Assembly (NCBI GenBank): GCA_020849665.1
Contig: JADLFX010000069.1
Location: 1-42,962 of the forward strand
Direction of reading: 5' to 3'
Length of the DNA stretch: 42,962 bases
Source: Planctomycetota bacterium
GTDB lineage: Bacteria; Planctomycetota; UBA1135; UBA2386
The first letter of the stretch is position 1; every line of letters starts with the position of its first letter. Below the pieces are notes generated by a model. The model made no database searches. It worked only from the letters and a program-made list of their open reading frames with translations, and was not told the origin of the DNA. The position numbers and the translations under genes are program-made. Positions 24,531 through 33,344 of the stretch are shown here, one piece after another.

Positions 24531-27500
24531 TCAGCGCGCGCCGTTGCGCCAGCGCTCGGCGAGCACGTTCACCGGTTCGGTGAGCAGCTCGGCTACCGGC
24601 ATCTTCCCGAGCAGCTCCTCGCGGAACGCCGGCTCGGTCTCGGTGACCGCGTCCTTCAGGGCCGAGTAGCGGCTGCGATAGCCGTCGAGCACGCCGCGCA
24701 GGGTCGCGGCGGGCAGGCGCTCGTGGAACGCGACGTGCAGGAGCGCGATGCCCACCGGCCGCTCGCCGCGCACCTCGGGCACGATCACCACGGTGCGCCC
24801 GTCGCTGCGTCCGCGCGCCACCAGGATCCGCCGCTCGCTGGCCACCGTGTGCTTGGTGCCGCGCAGGGAAGGGTTGGCGGCGGTCCGCGACGGCAGGGTC
24901 GCGGCCACGCCGCCGCGGTCGATCACGTGCAGCGTCGCGCCCTCGCCCTCGAGGTCGCCCTCGATGCGGTAGCGCGTGAAGCCCAACACCTCGCGCACCG
25001 CCGGGTCGAGCGCCGCCAGGGTGCGCAGTTCGCGGTACGGGATGCGCTCGCGCGGCGTGCCGGCGGCCAGGATGCCGCGCACCAGGGGCACGGTGAGCAG
25101 GGCCTCGTCGGCGCGCGAGATGCCCACGGTCACCGTCTTGGCCTGGTGCTTGATCGCGTCGATGGGCCGGGTGAGCTCCTCGATCCCGCGGGTGAGCGCG
25201 TCGGCCAGATCGTCGGCGAGGCGCCCGGGCGAGGCGATCGCGCCCTGGTCGGCCTCGTAGGCGTCGAGCGGGAAGAGGCCCTGCGCGTAGCGCAGCAGCG
25301 TGGCGATCCGGGTCGCGGTGCGCGGCTCGATGCTCCCGTCGTAGCGGCCCTCGCGGAGTTCGCCCACGAAGCGCTGCGCGTGCGGCGCGATCTCCGCACG
25401 CAGGCGGCGCGCCACCTCGTCGGCGTCCTGCGCCCCGGCGAGCCCGTCGAGCACCGCGCGGGCCTCGCGCAGCGGTCGGGCCAGCCGGTCGATCGCCTGG
25501 GCCGCGCCGTAGCCGAAGAGGTGGCCGGCCACCGTGGCCAGCACGAAGTCGAGGGAGGGGTGCACGCTGGGCACCTCGATGGTCGCCGCGGCCGTGGGGA
25601 ACCCGGCCCCGCCGCGCGCGGCGATCACGATCGGCACCGCCTTGTGGGCCTTGAAGATCGCGATCTCCTTGGCGACGTCCTCGGCCAGCGAGCCGCGCGC
25701 GCCCGCCGCGCACACCAGGACCATCGGCTCGGTCGAGAGGTCGATGTGCTTCTTGTCCTCGGTCGCGTCGCAGGGAATCGACTTGTAGCAGAGCTCGCTC
25801 AGCTTGATCCGGATCTCCTCGGCGGCGATCCGGTCCTGGCCGTTGCCGACCAGGGCCCAGGCGCGGCGGCGCGGCGCGTGCGCGGCTGCGATCGCCGCGA
25901 TCGCCTCGCGCTGGCCCAGCACCTCGTCCATGGCCGAGGGCAGGCTGCGCAGCGCCTGCAGCCACTCGTGCTCGCGCGCCGGATCCGCGGCGCCGAGCGC
26001 CTGCGCCAGGGCCAGGGTGAGCAGCGTGCCGGCGGCGATCTGGGCGTAGAACGCCTTGGTCGAGGCCACGCTCATCTCCACGTCGCGGCCGTCGCTGGTG
26101 TAGAGCACGCCGTCGGCCTTGTCGGTGAGGTCGCTGTTGCGGCGGTTGACGATCGCCAGCACGGTGGCGCCGCGGGCCCGCGCGAGGTCGACCGTGCGGT
26201 TGGTGTCGGTGGTCGTGCCCGACTGGCTGACCGCGATCACCAGCGTGTCGTGCATGTCGTCGCGCAGGTGGAAGCCCGACAGCTCGGTGGCCGGCAGGGC
26301 GCGCACCGCGATGCGCTCGCCCAGCACTTCCTGCAGGCCCATGGCGATGCCGCGCCCGGCCACCGCGGCCGTGCCCTGGCCGATCACGAGGAGGTGGCGC
26401 ACTTCGCCCCGCTGCAGGCGCGCCACCAGCGACGCCGGCAGCGATTCCTCGCCCAGGAGCACGCTCAGCCGACCCCGCTCCTCGCGGATCCGGCCGCGCA
26501 GCGTCTTGCGGAAGCTGGCCGGCGCCTCGTGCACCTCCTTGAGCAGGAAGTGCGGCCACGCGCCGCGGTCGATGTCGCGCGTGGTGATCTGGGCGCGCTT
26601 CCACTCCCGCTCGGCCACCGGCAGCGGCGTGCCGTCGTACGCGAGCCGGGTGATGCCCGCGGGCGTGCCGGCGCCGGCGCGGTCGAGGCGCAGGATCTGC
26701 CCCTGGCTGCCCGCCGGGTTGGCCGGATTGCCGGGGGTCTCGCCGTCCATGCGCAGGTAGGTCGCGGTCTCCTCGACCACGCCGTACGGCTCGCTCGCCA
26801 CCACGAAGGCGTCCTCGGCCATGCCCACGTAGAGCGCCTGGCCGCTGCCGCGCAGCGCGAGGAGCAGCTGCCCCGGCTGGGCGGCGGTGGCCGCGCCGAT
26901 CGCCACCGAGCCGTGGAAGCCGGCCACGGTCTCGCGGAACGCGTCCAGTGGCGTGCGGCCCGCGGCGATGGCGCGCGACACCAGCGTGGGGATCACCTTG
27001 GTGTCGGTGGTGATCTCCGGGTGCAGGCGCAGCCCGGCGCGGTCGCGCAGTTCGGCGTAGTTGTCGACGTCGCCGTTCAGGGCGGCGAGCACGTACGGGC
27101 CCGGCGTGGGCTCCAGCTCGTCGGAGTCGACCGGGTGGGCGTTGGGCTGGCTGATGATGCCGACGCTGGCCCAGCGCGTGTGGCCCAGCACCAGAGCCTC
27201 GGCGCCGTCGGACGAGACGGCCAGGCGCAGGAGCGGATCCTCGCGGATCGCGCGGCGCAGCGCGGCGGTGTTGTCGCCCAGTTCGCCGATCTCCGCGGCG
27301 TGCTTGTAGACGAAGTGCAGCCGGCCCTCCGCGACGCGCACCGCCCGGTTGCGCAGCAGCGCGTCGGCGGTCCGTTGCGCGAGCTGCGCCTGCACCTCGG
27401 GTGCGGCGAGGTCGAGGCCGTGGTTGCTCACCAGGATGCCGAGCCCGGCCGAGTCGCGGCCGCGCACCTCCAGGCGGTCGAGGGCGGAGAGCGCGACCTG

Positions 27501-27971
27501 GATCGAGGTGTAGGCCTCCAGCGCGGCGGCGGTGCGCGCGGACCCGGCCAGCTCGCCGACCGCGCGCGCGGTGCGCAGGCGGTCGCGATGCAGGGCCCAG
27601 ACCGCGTCCTTCACGCGGACCAGGGCGGACTGGGCGCGCTCGAGTCCGGCGGGGGAGAGCGTCGCGTGCGGCCGGTCCAGCTCGGCCTCCAGCGCCGCGA
27701 CGCGGGTCTCGAGTCCGGCGCAGGTGGACGCGAGGAGGCTGGCGGCGTCCGGCGCGCCCAGGAGGCAGGCCACACCCTGCGGGCCGAGCAGCGCGGCGTT
27801 GACCGCCTCGAGGGCCGCGGCGGCTTCCCCCAGGCCGCGTTCCAGGTCCCGGGGCGAGCCCAGGGAAGCGGGGATCGCGCTCCGCGCGCGTTCGAGGTGG
27901 GGCGTCCATGCCGCCGGCGAAGGGACGGCGCGCCGCGCGCGCCGGCGGAGGACCGCGATGATGCCGCACAT
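24531..27971 (-). CDS. Very large GFAT-like protein (glutaminase plus two SIS domains plus extra C-terminal domain)
   Basis: Encodes 1146 residues; I chose the ATG at 27971-27969 because it places Cys2 at the mature N-terminus (MCGIIAVL), as in Ntn glutamine amidotransferases. RGRDSAG is at residues 170-176 rather than about 27 in E. coli GlmS, so a helical insert of roughly 140 residues splits the glutaminase domain. GHTRWA (263-268), NGDVDNY and TTDTKVI complete that domain. HFLLKEVHEAPASF (474-487), VSQSGTTTDTNR (581-592) and the second SIS segment AAEEIRIKLSELCYK (716-730) follow. Instead of the GlmS C-terminus it has RPIDAIKHQAKTVTVGISR (935-953) and about 190 further residues. It probably transfers glutamine amide nitrogen to a sugar phosphate, but the product may not be glucosamine 6-phosphate. 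Confidence 0.82.
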   Translation of the reverse strand: MCGIIAVLRRRARRAVPSPAAWTPHLERARSAIPASLGSPRDLERGLGEAAAALEAVNAALLGPQGVACLLGAPDAASLLASTCAGLETRVAALEAELDRPHATLSPAGLERAQSALVRVKDAVWALHRDRLRTARAVGELAGSARTAAALEAYTSIQVALSALDRLEVRGRDSAGLGILVSNHGLDLAAPEVQAQLAQRTADALLRNRAVRVAEGRLHFVYKHAAEIGELGDNTAALRRAIREDPLLRLAVSSDGAEALVLGHTRWASVGIISQPNAHPVDSDELEPTPGPYVLAALNGDVDNYAELRDRAGLRLHPEITTDTKVIPTLVSRAIAAGRTPLDAFRETVAGFHGSVAIGAATAAQPGQLLLALRGSGQALYVGMAEDAFVVASEPYGVVEETATYLRMDGETPGNPANPAGSQGQILRLDRAGAGTPAGITRLAYDGTPLPVAEREWKRAQITTRDIDRGAWPHFLLKEVHEAPASFRKTLRGRIREERGRLSVLLGEESLPASLVARLQRGEVRHLLVIGQGTAAVAGRGIAMGLQEVLGERIAVRALPATELSGFHLRDDMHDTLVIAVSQSGTTTDTNRTVDLARARGATVLAIVNRRNSDLTDKADGVLYTSDGRDVEMSVASTKAFYAQIAAGTLLTLALAQALGAADPAREHEWLQALRSLPSAMDEVLGQREAIAAIAAAHAPRRRAWALVGNGQDRIAAEEIRIKLSELCYKSIPCDATEDKKHIDLSTEPMVLVCAAGARGSLAEDVAKEIAIFKAHKAVPIVIAARGGAGFPTAAATIEVPSVHPSLDFVLATVAGHLFGYGAAQAIDRLARPLREARAVLDGLAGAQDADEVARRLRAEIAPHAQRFVGELREGRYDGSIEPRTATRIATLLRYAQGLFPLDAYEADQGAIASPGRLADDLADALTRGIEELTRPIDAIKHQAKTVTVGISRADEALLTVPLVRGILAAGTPRERIPYRELRTLAALDPAVREVLGFTRYRIEGDLEGEGATLHVIDRGGVAATLPSRTAANPSLRGTKHTVASERRILVARGRSDGRTVVIVPEVRGERPVGIALLHVAFHERLPAATLRGVLDGYRSRYSALKDAVTETEPAFREELLGKMPVAELLTEPVNVLAERWRNGAR

Positions 27972-28376
27972 CGTCCCCATCTTCGGCGCCATGGGGCGCT
28001 TCGCCCAAGGTCCGGTTGGCGGGTCTGGCACGAGGTGCGTGCCCATCGCTCGGTCCGTTCCGCCGGACCCTCCGCCGGTCCGTGCCGCAGGCGCGAGCGG
28101 CGGAGGGGTCCACGGTCGGTCCGCGCCGCGAACCGCCGCATGGCGCGCGCCGTCGCTGGAACGGCGTGGCCCTCTGCCTGCGCGCCGCCCAGCCACCCCC
28201 TCGCCCAGGACGCGAAGGGCGCCCGGCCCCCCTCCAAGATCTGGCCCGGAGAGGAGCAGGGTGCACCAGTCCTGGGGGTTGGGGCGGGGTTTGGTGCGGC
28301 CGCGCGCGCCGGGAAGCACAAGTCGCGTGCGTAACCTGCCGATGGCAGGGACTAGAGGGCGGCTGCCAGACCCCGG
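27972..28376. other. Divergent intergenic region
   Basis: A 405-bp gap between the GFAT-like gene (minus) and the plus-strand gene at 28377. Frames that remain open are shadows. Promoters for both flanking genes should be here. A short hairpin CTGCC-GAT-GGCAG lies near 28337-28349; nothing else stands out. Confidence 0.4.
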
Positions 28377-28889
28377 ATGCGTTCGCACTCGATCTCTGCC
28401 CAGACCCGCAGGACCCCGACCCAGGAGGGCGTCCTCGACCGCATGCGCCTGCTCCAGGCCGAGCTGGCCGAACTCCTGCGCCCGGCCGCCGACCGGCTCG
28501 GCACCCTCTGGCTGCCGCGCCGCGCGGAGCGCTGGCGCCCGCCGGTCCTCGCGCGCGGGGGGATGATGCGCATCCTGCGCCAGGGCGGCGTGCTCGGACT
28601 CGTGGTCTGCGACCTGGAGACCCGCGGCGCCTCGTATCAGTTCGAGTTCCGCTGGGGGCTCGACCACCTGCGCTGGCCGGCCCTCCGCATCGACGAGCTC
28701 CCCGGCGTGGGGCCGCTCCTCGCGGACCGGGCCGCGAGCTACGTGCGCGACCACGCCGCGCAGATCCTGACCCTCGCGACCGCGCGCCTGGCGAGCCTGC
28801 GCGCGGACGGCCGCGTCGCGCCGCTGCCCGCGCGCGCCGCCGTGCAGGGTGTGGAGCGCCTGCGCGCGGCCTACCTCGACCGGCGCTGA
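28377..28889 (+). CDS. Hypothetical cytoplasmic protein
   Basis: Encodes 170 residues from ATG at 28377; an internal ATG at 28443 (MRLLQAELAEL) would give 148 residues and is also possible. The middle reads as real alpha/beta protein (GGVLGLVVCDLETRGASYQF, RWGLDHLRWPALRIDELPGV), followed by a helical C-terminus. There is no signal peptide or membrane segment, and I recognise no family. It stands alone between two intergenic stretches. Confidence 0.5.
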   Translation: MRSHSISAQTRRTPTQEGVLDRMRLLQAELAELLRPAADRLGTLWLPRRAERWRPPVLARGGMMRILRQGGVLGLVVCDLETRGASYQFEFRWGLDHLRWPALRIDELPGVGPLLADRAASYVRDHAAQILTLATARLASLRADGRVAPLPARAAVQGVERLRAAYLDRR

Positions 28890-29575
28890 GCGGGAGCGGT
28901 GGCGGGGGCTGCCTCTGCCTGCGTGGACGTCGGCCACACGGGACGCATGGGTCCCTAGGACCGGGGAAGATGCAGAGCTTCCACCCCGTCTCCTTGGTGC
29001 TTCTTCACAGTTGGCGGCCGGGATCCTTCTGCACGCCCGCATGGACCGCAAGCCGGTCGGACCTCACCGGGTCCGTCACACTCAGGCAGGACCTTCACTC
29101 GCGGTGGCTGGGGTTCGCGCCATCAGCGAGCAGCGACGAGGTCCGGACGACGCGGTGCCTGCATGAGAGTGGCGTCGCGGGCGAGGCGGAGCCCCAACCC
29201 AGGAAGGAAGGTCCGCTGCCCACCACGATGACTCGGATTGCCCATCGCGGATTGCACCGATCGGCCGGCATGCAGTGCCGGTCCGCGCCGACGCCTCACC
29301 GAGTGACCACGACGTGCGTCACGTGAGGATTGAGGAAGGTGCGCGGCGGTGCGGCCACGCGACATCGCATCGCGTTCCGAGCGCGGCGACCGTCGCGCGA
29401 ACGTGCGACTCCGACCGACACTTCCCGCGAGGTTCGCGCGGCCGCGGGCGCGGATTCCGCTCGGCCGCGAAACAGGGGCGTTGCGCCGGGCGTTGTGCTG
29501 CTGACCGGCACGAGGGCGCTGGTGCCAGGTGCTGGCCATCCCGACGAGGGCCCACCAGCTCTCGAGGAGGATGCA
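28890..29575. other. 686-bp intergenic stretch
   Basis: The longest gene-free stretch in the window. Several frames are open but lack sensible starts and composition. It contains a nested inverted repeat at 29294-29328 and, at the right end, the ribosome-binding site of the next gene (CGAGGAGG, 29563-29570). A small RNA or a degraded gene could lie here; I see no positive evidence for either. Confidence 0.4.
29294..29328. promoter_or_regulatory. Nested inverted repeat in the intergenic stretch
   Basis: CCTCAC (29294-29299) pairs with GTGAGG (29323-29328), and inside it GTGAC (29303-29307) pairs with GTCAC (29318-29322). The stem is 11 bp with a 3-nt bulge and a 10-nt loop. It lies about 250 bp before the secreted-protein gene. 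Role unknown. Confidence 0.35.
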
Positions 29576-30391
29576 ATGAAGACCGTGAGTGCCTTTCTCC
29601 CGCTGCTCGGCATCGTCCTGAGCGCGGTCGTGGCGCAGGACCCCGTTCCCACGCGGATCAAGGCGACGCTGGACGGCGTGGCTACCGGGTACCCGCAGCC
29701 GGTGGATGCGACGATCTCCCTGAACGCCGGCGGTCCCGCCGGACCGGAGATCAGCCTCTACGGCGGCCAGAAGCCGGAACTCGGGCTCTTCCTCGTCGGC
29801 ACCAAGGCGATCGAGTTCGAGTTGCCCATGGGCGCCGTCCTGCTGGTCGAGCCTCTCGTGGTGCTCCCCGGGGTGTTCAACTCCGAGGGCACCATGTCGC
29901 TGCCCATCGATCTCTTCGACCGGGGGTTGATCGGCATGCCCTTCTACATCCAGGGCGTGCACTACTCGCCGCCAGAGATCGGTGACATCTTCCAGATGAC
30001 GCGGCGGCTCGAGATCACCTACGTCGAGGGCAACATCCAGCCGCCGCTCTACTACAAGGGCCCGCCGCTGACCTCGACGCTGGTGCGGACCAAGGAGCCG
30101 GAGCGCGAGCTCTTCTACGAGGCCGTGACGCAGTTCTACGTGCCGACCGGGGGCTATGAGCTCCGCCTCGTCGGCATCGACCAGAACAACGGCGTCACGC
30201 ACGTCTACCTGTGGCTCGAGGCTCCGAACCCGGACGAGGTCGTGTCGCCGGATGCGGAGTTGAAGCGGCTGGTGGTCGGATTCGGTGAGGAACCGCAGCC
30301 GAACATCGAGCTGCTGGTGATGCAGACCACACGCGGCATGCAGAACACGCAGGTGTTCCAGCTCGCCGCGCTGCTGGAGCGCGACTACTGA
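29576..30391 (+). CDS. Secreted beta-rich protein of unknown function
   Basis: Encodes 271 residues from ATG at 29576, chosen because CGAGGAGG ends 5 bp upstream and a signal peptide begins here (MKTVSAFLPLLGIVLSAVVA). The mature part is rich in short beta strands (PVDATISLNAGGPAGPEISL, IEFELPMGAVLLVEPLVVLP, GYELRLVGIDQNNGVTHVYL), resembling an extracellular beta-sandwich. No catalytic residues, Cys pairs or sorting signal recognised. It stands alone and is convergent with the HEAT-like gene. Confidence 0.72.
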   Translation: MKTVSAFLPLLGIVLSAVVAQDPVPTRIKATLDGVATGYPQPVDATISLNAGGPAGPEISLYGGQKPELGLFLVGTKAIEFELPMGAVLLVEPLVVLPGVFNSEGTMSLPIDLFDRGLIGMPFYIQGVHYSPPEIGDIFQMTRRLEITYVEGNIQPPLYYKGPPLTSTLVRTKEPERELFYEAVTQFYVPTGGYELRLVGIDQNNGVTHVYLWLEAPNPDEVVSPDAELKRLVVGFGEEPQPNIELLVMQTTRGMQNTQVFQLAALLERDY

Positions 30392-30449
30392 GTCGCGCAC
30401 GCCGGGCGACGCGGTCCGCGCGGACCCGGTCCGGCGGGTGTCGTGAGGC

Positions 30450-30492
30450 GCGGCGCGAGGTCGGCCCCCGAGCGGGGGAGGCCTCGCGCCGC
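30450..30492. terminator. Strong hairpin between convergent genes
   Basis: Perfect 11-bp arms (GCGGCGCGAGG and CCTCGCGCCGC) enclose a second stem of CCCCC-GAGC-GGGGG. It lies 58 bp after the secreted-protein gene and 44 bp from the end of the HEAT-like gene. Likely a bidirectional terminator, though without T-runs. Confidence 0.5.
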
Positions 30493-30536
30493 TGCATTCC
30501 CGGACGCGGCGCGCGCCCATCGCGCCGCGGGCGAGG

Positions 30537-31694
30537 TCAGCGGAACTGCGTGAGCCGGGTCCGCAATCCCTGCGCCAGCGCGTCTTCGCCCTGGGTCGCC
30601 AGGGCCGCCGCGAGCTCGTCGAGCCACGCGGCGAGGTCGCCGGGCAGATGACCGGGAGCGCAACGGCGATGCAGCGCCGGCGCGGCGGCGTGCACCCGCA
30701 GGTAGTCGCAGACCACGGTGCCGTGCAGCTGCTCGGCAGCGCCGGTCAACTTGCCGCGCCTCTCCTCCAGGGCGCGCCATGCGCCCACGTCCATCGGCAC
30801 GCCACGCCGCGACTCGAGACCCACGAAGAGTTCGCCCAGGTCGTTCCAGCGCAGGAACCAGTCGCCGTGGCGGCAGGAGCGGATCTCGATCCCGCCGGCG
30901 GTCACCGGGTCGCGCGGCGCGGGTGGGAGGTCGGCCGGCACGGCGTCGCCCAGGCGCGCGCGGGCGAAGGCGCGGAACGCCTCGATCGCGGCGGCGTTGG
31001 CGGCCGGCTCGCGTCCGGCCACGTAGCCGAAGTCCTGGCCGGCGAAGCGGCGCAAGGCCTGGAACGCGATCCCCGCCTCGCGCCGGCCCCAGGGATCGCC
31101 CAGGAACTCGCGTGTGTCGGCCAGGGCGCCGAGCAGGAGCGGCACGCCGGAGAGTTCGCCCTCGTCCAGGAGGAAGGCCGCGAGCTGCACGCGCAGGCGG
31201 GGATCCTCGTCGCGCAGCAGGGCCAGCACGGGCTCGCGGTCGGAAGGGCGGCGCAGGAGCCACAGACCGCGCGCGCCGTGCAGGCGGAACAGGTGCGCCG
31301 GATCGCGGAGCGCCGCGGTGAACAGGGCGCGATACTCGTCGCGCCTCGCCGCCGCGAGTCCGGCCAGCGCCTGCGCCCGCCAGAAGAAGGCCGGTTCGCG
31401 CGCCCAGCCCGCCAGCAGACCGAGCGTGGCCTCGCCCTTGGGCTCGCTGCGCGCCATCGCCTCGACCAGTCCGAGCGTGATGGCGTCGCCGCCCTTGGCC
31501 TGCTGATACTCGTGGATCGCCGGCACCGCGGCGTCGCCCGCCTGGGAGAGCCGCGCCGCCGCGGCGAGGCGGATCTGCAGGCGACGGTGCTCGTTGGCGC
31601 GCTGCACCTCCTCGCGCAGGTCGGCGGGCCTGGTGTCCTGTGCCGCAGCGGCGAGGCCGAGCAGCAGGGCGGCGGCCAGGGCGTGCGGGATCAC
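30537..31694 (-). CDS. Secreted HEAT-like repeat protein
   Basis: Encodes 385 residues from GTG at 31694-31692, which overlaps the upstream stop (GTGA). Residues 1-19 are a signal peptide (LAAALLLGLAAAAQ). Helical repeats of HEAT/armadillo type occupy about residues 35-230 (LFRLHGARGLWLLRRPSDRE, PVLALLRDEDPRLRVQLAAF, GVPLLLGALADTREFLGDPW). The C-terminal third contains RSCRHGDWFLRWNDLGELFV, which is not HEAT-like and which I cannot assign. Probably a periplasmic binding scaffold. It is translationally coupled to the DUF3299-like protein. Confidence 0.75.
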   Translation of the reverse strand: MIPHALAAALLLGLAAAAQDTRPADLREEVQRANEHRRLQIRLAAAARLSQAGDAAVPAIHEYQQAKGGDAITLGLVEAMARSEPKGEATLGLLAGWAREPAFFWRAQALAGLAAARRDEYRALFTAALRDPAHLFRLHGARGLWLLRRPSDREPVLALLRDEDPRLRVQLAAFLLDEGELSGVPLLLGALADTREFLGDPWGRREAGIAFQALRRFAGQDFGYVAGREPAANAAAIEAFRAFARARLGDAVPADLPPAPRDPVTAGGIEIRSCRHGDWFLRWNDLGELFVGLESRRGVPMDVGAWRALEERRGKLTGAAEQLHGTVVCDYLRVHAAAPALHRRCAPGHLPGDLAAWLDELAAALATQGEDALAQGLRTRLTQFR

Positions 31695-32101
31695 CGGATC
31701 GACTCGACCTCCAGGCCGTAGAGCGACACCACCACGCCGTCCTCCTTCTCCTCGCTGATGTCCAGCGTGCCGGTCACGTGCACGGTGCCGGGCCGGATGG
31801 CGGTCTTCTGTCCGGCGGGCATCGCACAGAACACGATCTCGTTCAGCTTCGGCGTGCCGTTGCAGCCGCAGGCGTCGTTGATCAGCAGGAAGTACTCGGT
31901 CTCGCCGTCGAGGCCGTCCTCCCGCTTCATGAACCCGGAGATCTCCACGCGCCTGGCGTTGTACTTGAGGATCTCCTTGGGCAGCTGCATGCCCGGCGTG
32001 TACTCGAAGTTCGCGAGTTCCGAGAAGCCGACCCGCACCGGATCCTCCGTGGCGGGGACCAGCAGGCCGAGCAGGGTCAGGAGCAGCGCTTGGCGGAACA
32101 T
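31691..32101 (-). CDS. DUF3299-like exported protein
   Basis: Encodes 136 residues from ATG at 32101-32099. Residues 1 to about 17 are a signal peptide (FRQALLLTLLGLLVPA). The core (VEISGFMKREDGLDGETEYF, LLINDACGCNGTPKLNEIVF, GTVHVTGTLDI) matches the DUF3299 pattern of an OB-like beta barrel with a CxC segment; the family's function is unknown, although members often sit with ABC transporter genes. Here the neighbour is the HEAT-like gene, which starts inside this gene's stop codon. Confidence 0.72.
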   Translation of the reverse strand: MFRQALLLTLLGLLVPATEDPVRVGFSELANFEYTPGMQLPKEILKYNARRVEISGFMKREDGLDGETEYFLLINDACGCNGTPKLNEIVFCAMPAGQKTAIRPGTVHVTGTLDISEEKEDGVVVSLYGLEVESIR

Positions 32102-32162
32102 GCGGCGGGTCGGTGCTGGCGAAGGATAGCGCGGGGCGGGGTCGCTGGCCGGAACCAGCCGG

Positions 32163-32366
32163 TCAGTCCTGGAGCTTGATCACCTCCACCGGACAGTCCT
32201 GCGCGGCCTGCCGGATCTCGGCGTCCCGGGCCGCGAAGGCGCTCGTGGCGTCGGGCCGGATCACGCACACCTCGCCGTCCTTGACCAGGAACACCTCGGG
32301 TACGAGGTCCTGGCACAGGTTGCACGAGATGCAGCCTTCCTCGATCCAGACCTTCTTGATCGTCAT
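32163..32366 (-). CDS. Single-cluster [4Fe-4S] ferredoxin
   Basis: Encodes 67 residues from ATG at 32366-32364. Cys12, Cys15 and Cys18 (GCISCNLCQD) and Cys58 followed by Pro (DCPVEVI) give the four ligands of one [4Fe-4S] cluster, as in small monocluster ferredoxins. VPEVFLVKDGEV is typical of that group. It is a soluble electron carrier with unknown partner. It is divergent from the crotonase gene at 32517 across a 150-bp gap, and 61 bp upstream of the DUF3299-like gene on the same strand. Confidence 0.9.
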   Translation of the reverse strand: MTIKKVWIEEGCISCNLCQDLVPEVFLVKDGEVCVIRPDATSAFAARDAEIRQAAQDCPVEVIKLQD

Positions 32367-32516
32367 GCGGGGGTGGAGCGCGGGCACCGAGAGCTTTGGG
32401 GCAAGGGGGGGCTGGATGCAAGCCCCGCGCCGCCGGCCCCGGATCGGGTGCGCCGCGCGTGCCTCGCGGCCGGCCGGGCCGCTACCATCCCGACCCCTCA
32501 CCCCGGAGCCCCGAAG

Positions 32517-33344
32517 ATGACCACGCGCAGGAGCCTGGTGCAGTACCGCAAGGCAGGCCACGTCGCGGTGCTGACCCTCGACGATCCGCCGGCCAACACC
32601 TACAGCCACGAGATGATGCTCGACCTGGACGCGTGCATCCTGAAGGCGCGCTTCGACCAGGACGTGCACGTGCTGGTGCTCACCGGCCAGGGCGACCGCT
32701 TCTTCTGCGCCGGAGCCAACATCGGGATGCTGGAGAAGGCCGACCCGACCTGGAAGTACTACTTCTGCCTGCACGCCAACGAGACGCTCTCGCGCCTGGA
32801 GCAGACGCCGAAGCTGGTCCTCGCGGCGCTCAATGGCCACGCGGTCGGCGGCGGCCTGGAGGTCGCGATGGCGTGCGACCTGCGGCTGGCACGGAAGGGC
32901 GGCGGCAAGATCGGTCTCCCCGAGGTTGCGCTGGGCGTGCTGCCGGGCACCGGCGGCACGCAGCGGCTGGCGCGGATCGTGGGCAAGGCCAAGGCGATCG
33001 AGCTGATGTGCGAGGGGCGCAACTTCACGCCGGAGGAGGCCGAGGCGCTGGGCCTGGTGAACCGCGTGATCGAGGGCGACTTCATGGCCGCGGTCCTGGA
33101 GTACGCACAGGGCTTCTGCCCGCCGGCCAGGGCGGCCATGGCGGTGGGGCACATCAAGCGCGCGGTGCAGAGCGGCGCGGAGCTTCCCCTGGAGTACGGC
33201 CTGGCGCTGGAGCGCGAGCTGCAGAGCAAGCTGTTCAGCAGCCCCGACAGCCACGAGGGTCTGCAGGCCTACGTCGGCAAGCGCCCGGGCCGGTTCACCG
33301 GCGCGTGGCCGAAGAGCGTCCGGCCGGGGGAGCCCGCGCCGTGA
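32517..33344 (+). CDS. Enoyl-CoA hydratase/isomerase (crotonase)
   Basis: Encodes 275 residues from ATG at 32517. The oxyanion-hole segments are FFCAGANIGML and GHAVGGGLEVAMACDLRLA, and both glutamates of hydratases are present, in GGGLEVAM and in GLPEVALGVLPGTGGTQRL. Such enzymes hydrate trans-2-enoyl-CoA in beta-oxidation. It opens a three-gene operon; its stop overlaps the next start (GTGA). The C-terminal extension (VGKRPGRFTGAWP) resembles the longer enoyl-CoA hydratases of degradation pathways. The exact acyl-CoA substrate is not evident. Confidence 0.9.
   Translation: MTTRRSLVQYRKAGHVAVLTLDDPPANTYSHEMMLDLDACILKARFDQDVHVLVLTGQGDRFFCAGANIGMLEKADPTWKYYFCLHANETLSRLEQTPKLVLAALNGHAVGGGLEVAMACDLRLARKGGGKIGLPEVALGVLPGTGGTQRLARIVGKAKAIELMCEGRNFTPEEAEALGLVNRVIEGDFMAAVLEYAQGFCPPARAAMAVGHIKRAVQSGAELPLEYGLALERELQSKLFSSPDSHEGLQAYVGKRPGRFTGAWPKSVRPGEPAP

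Noticed and set aside
27972..29051. Upstream extension of the GFAT-like protein
   Set aside because: The frame stays open for a further 360 residues, but the enzyme needs Cys at position 2, and the upstream sequence is low-quality and overlaps a plus-strand gene.
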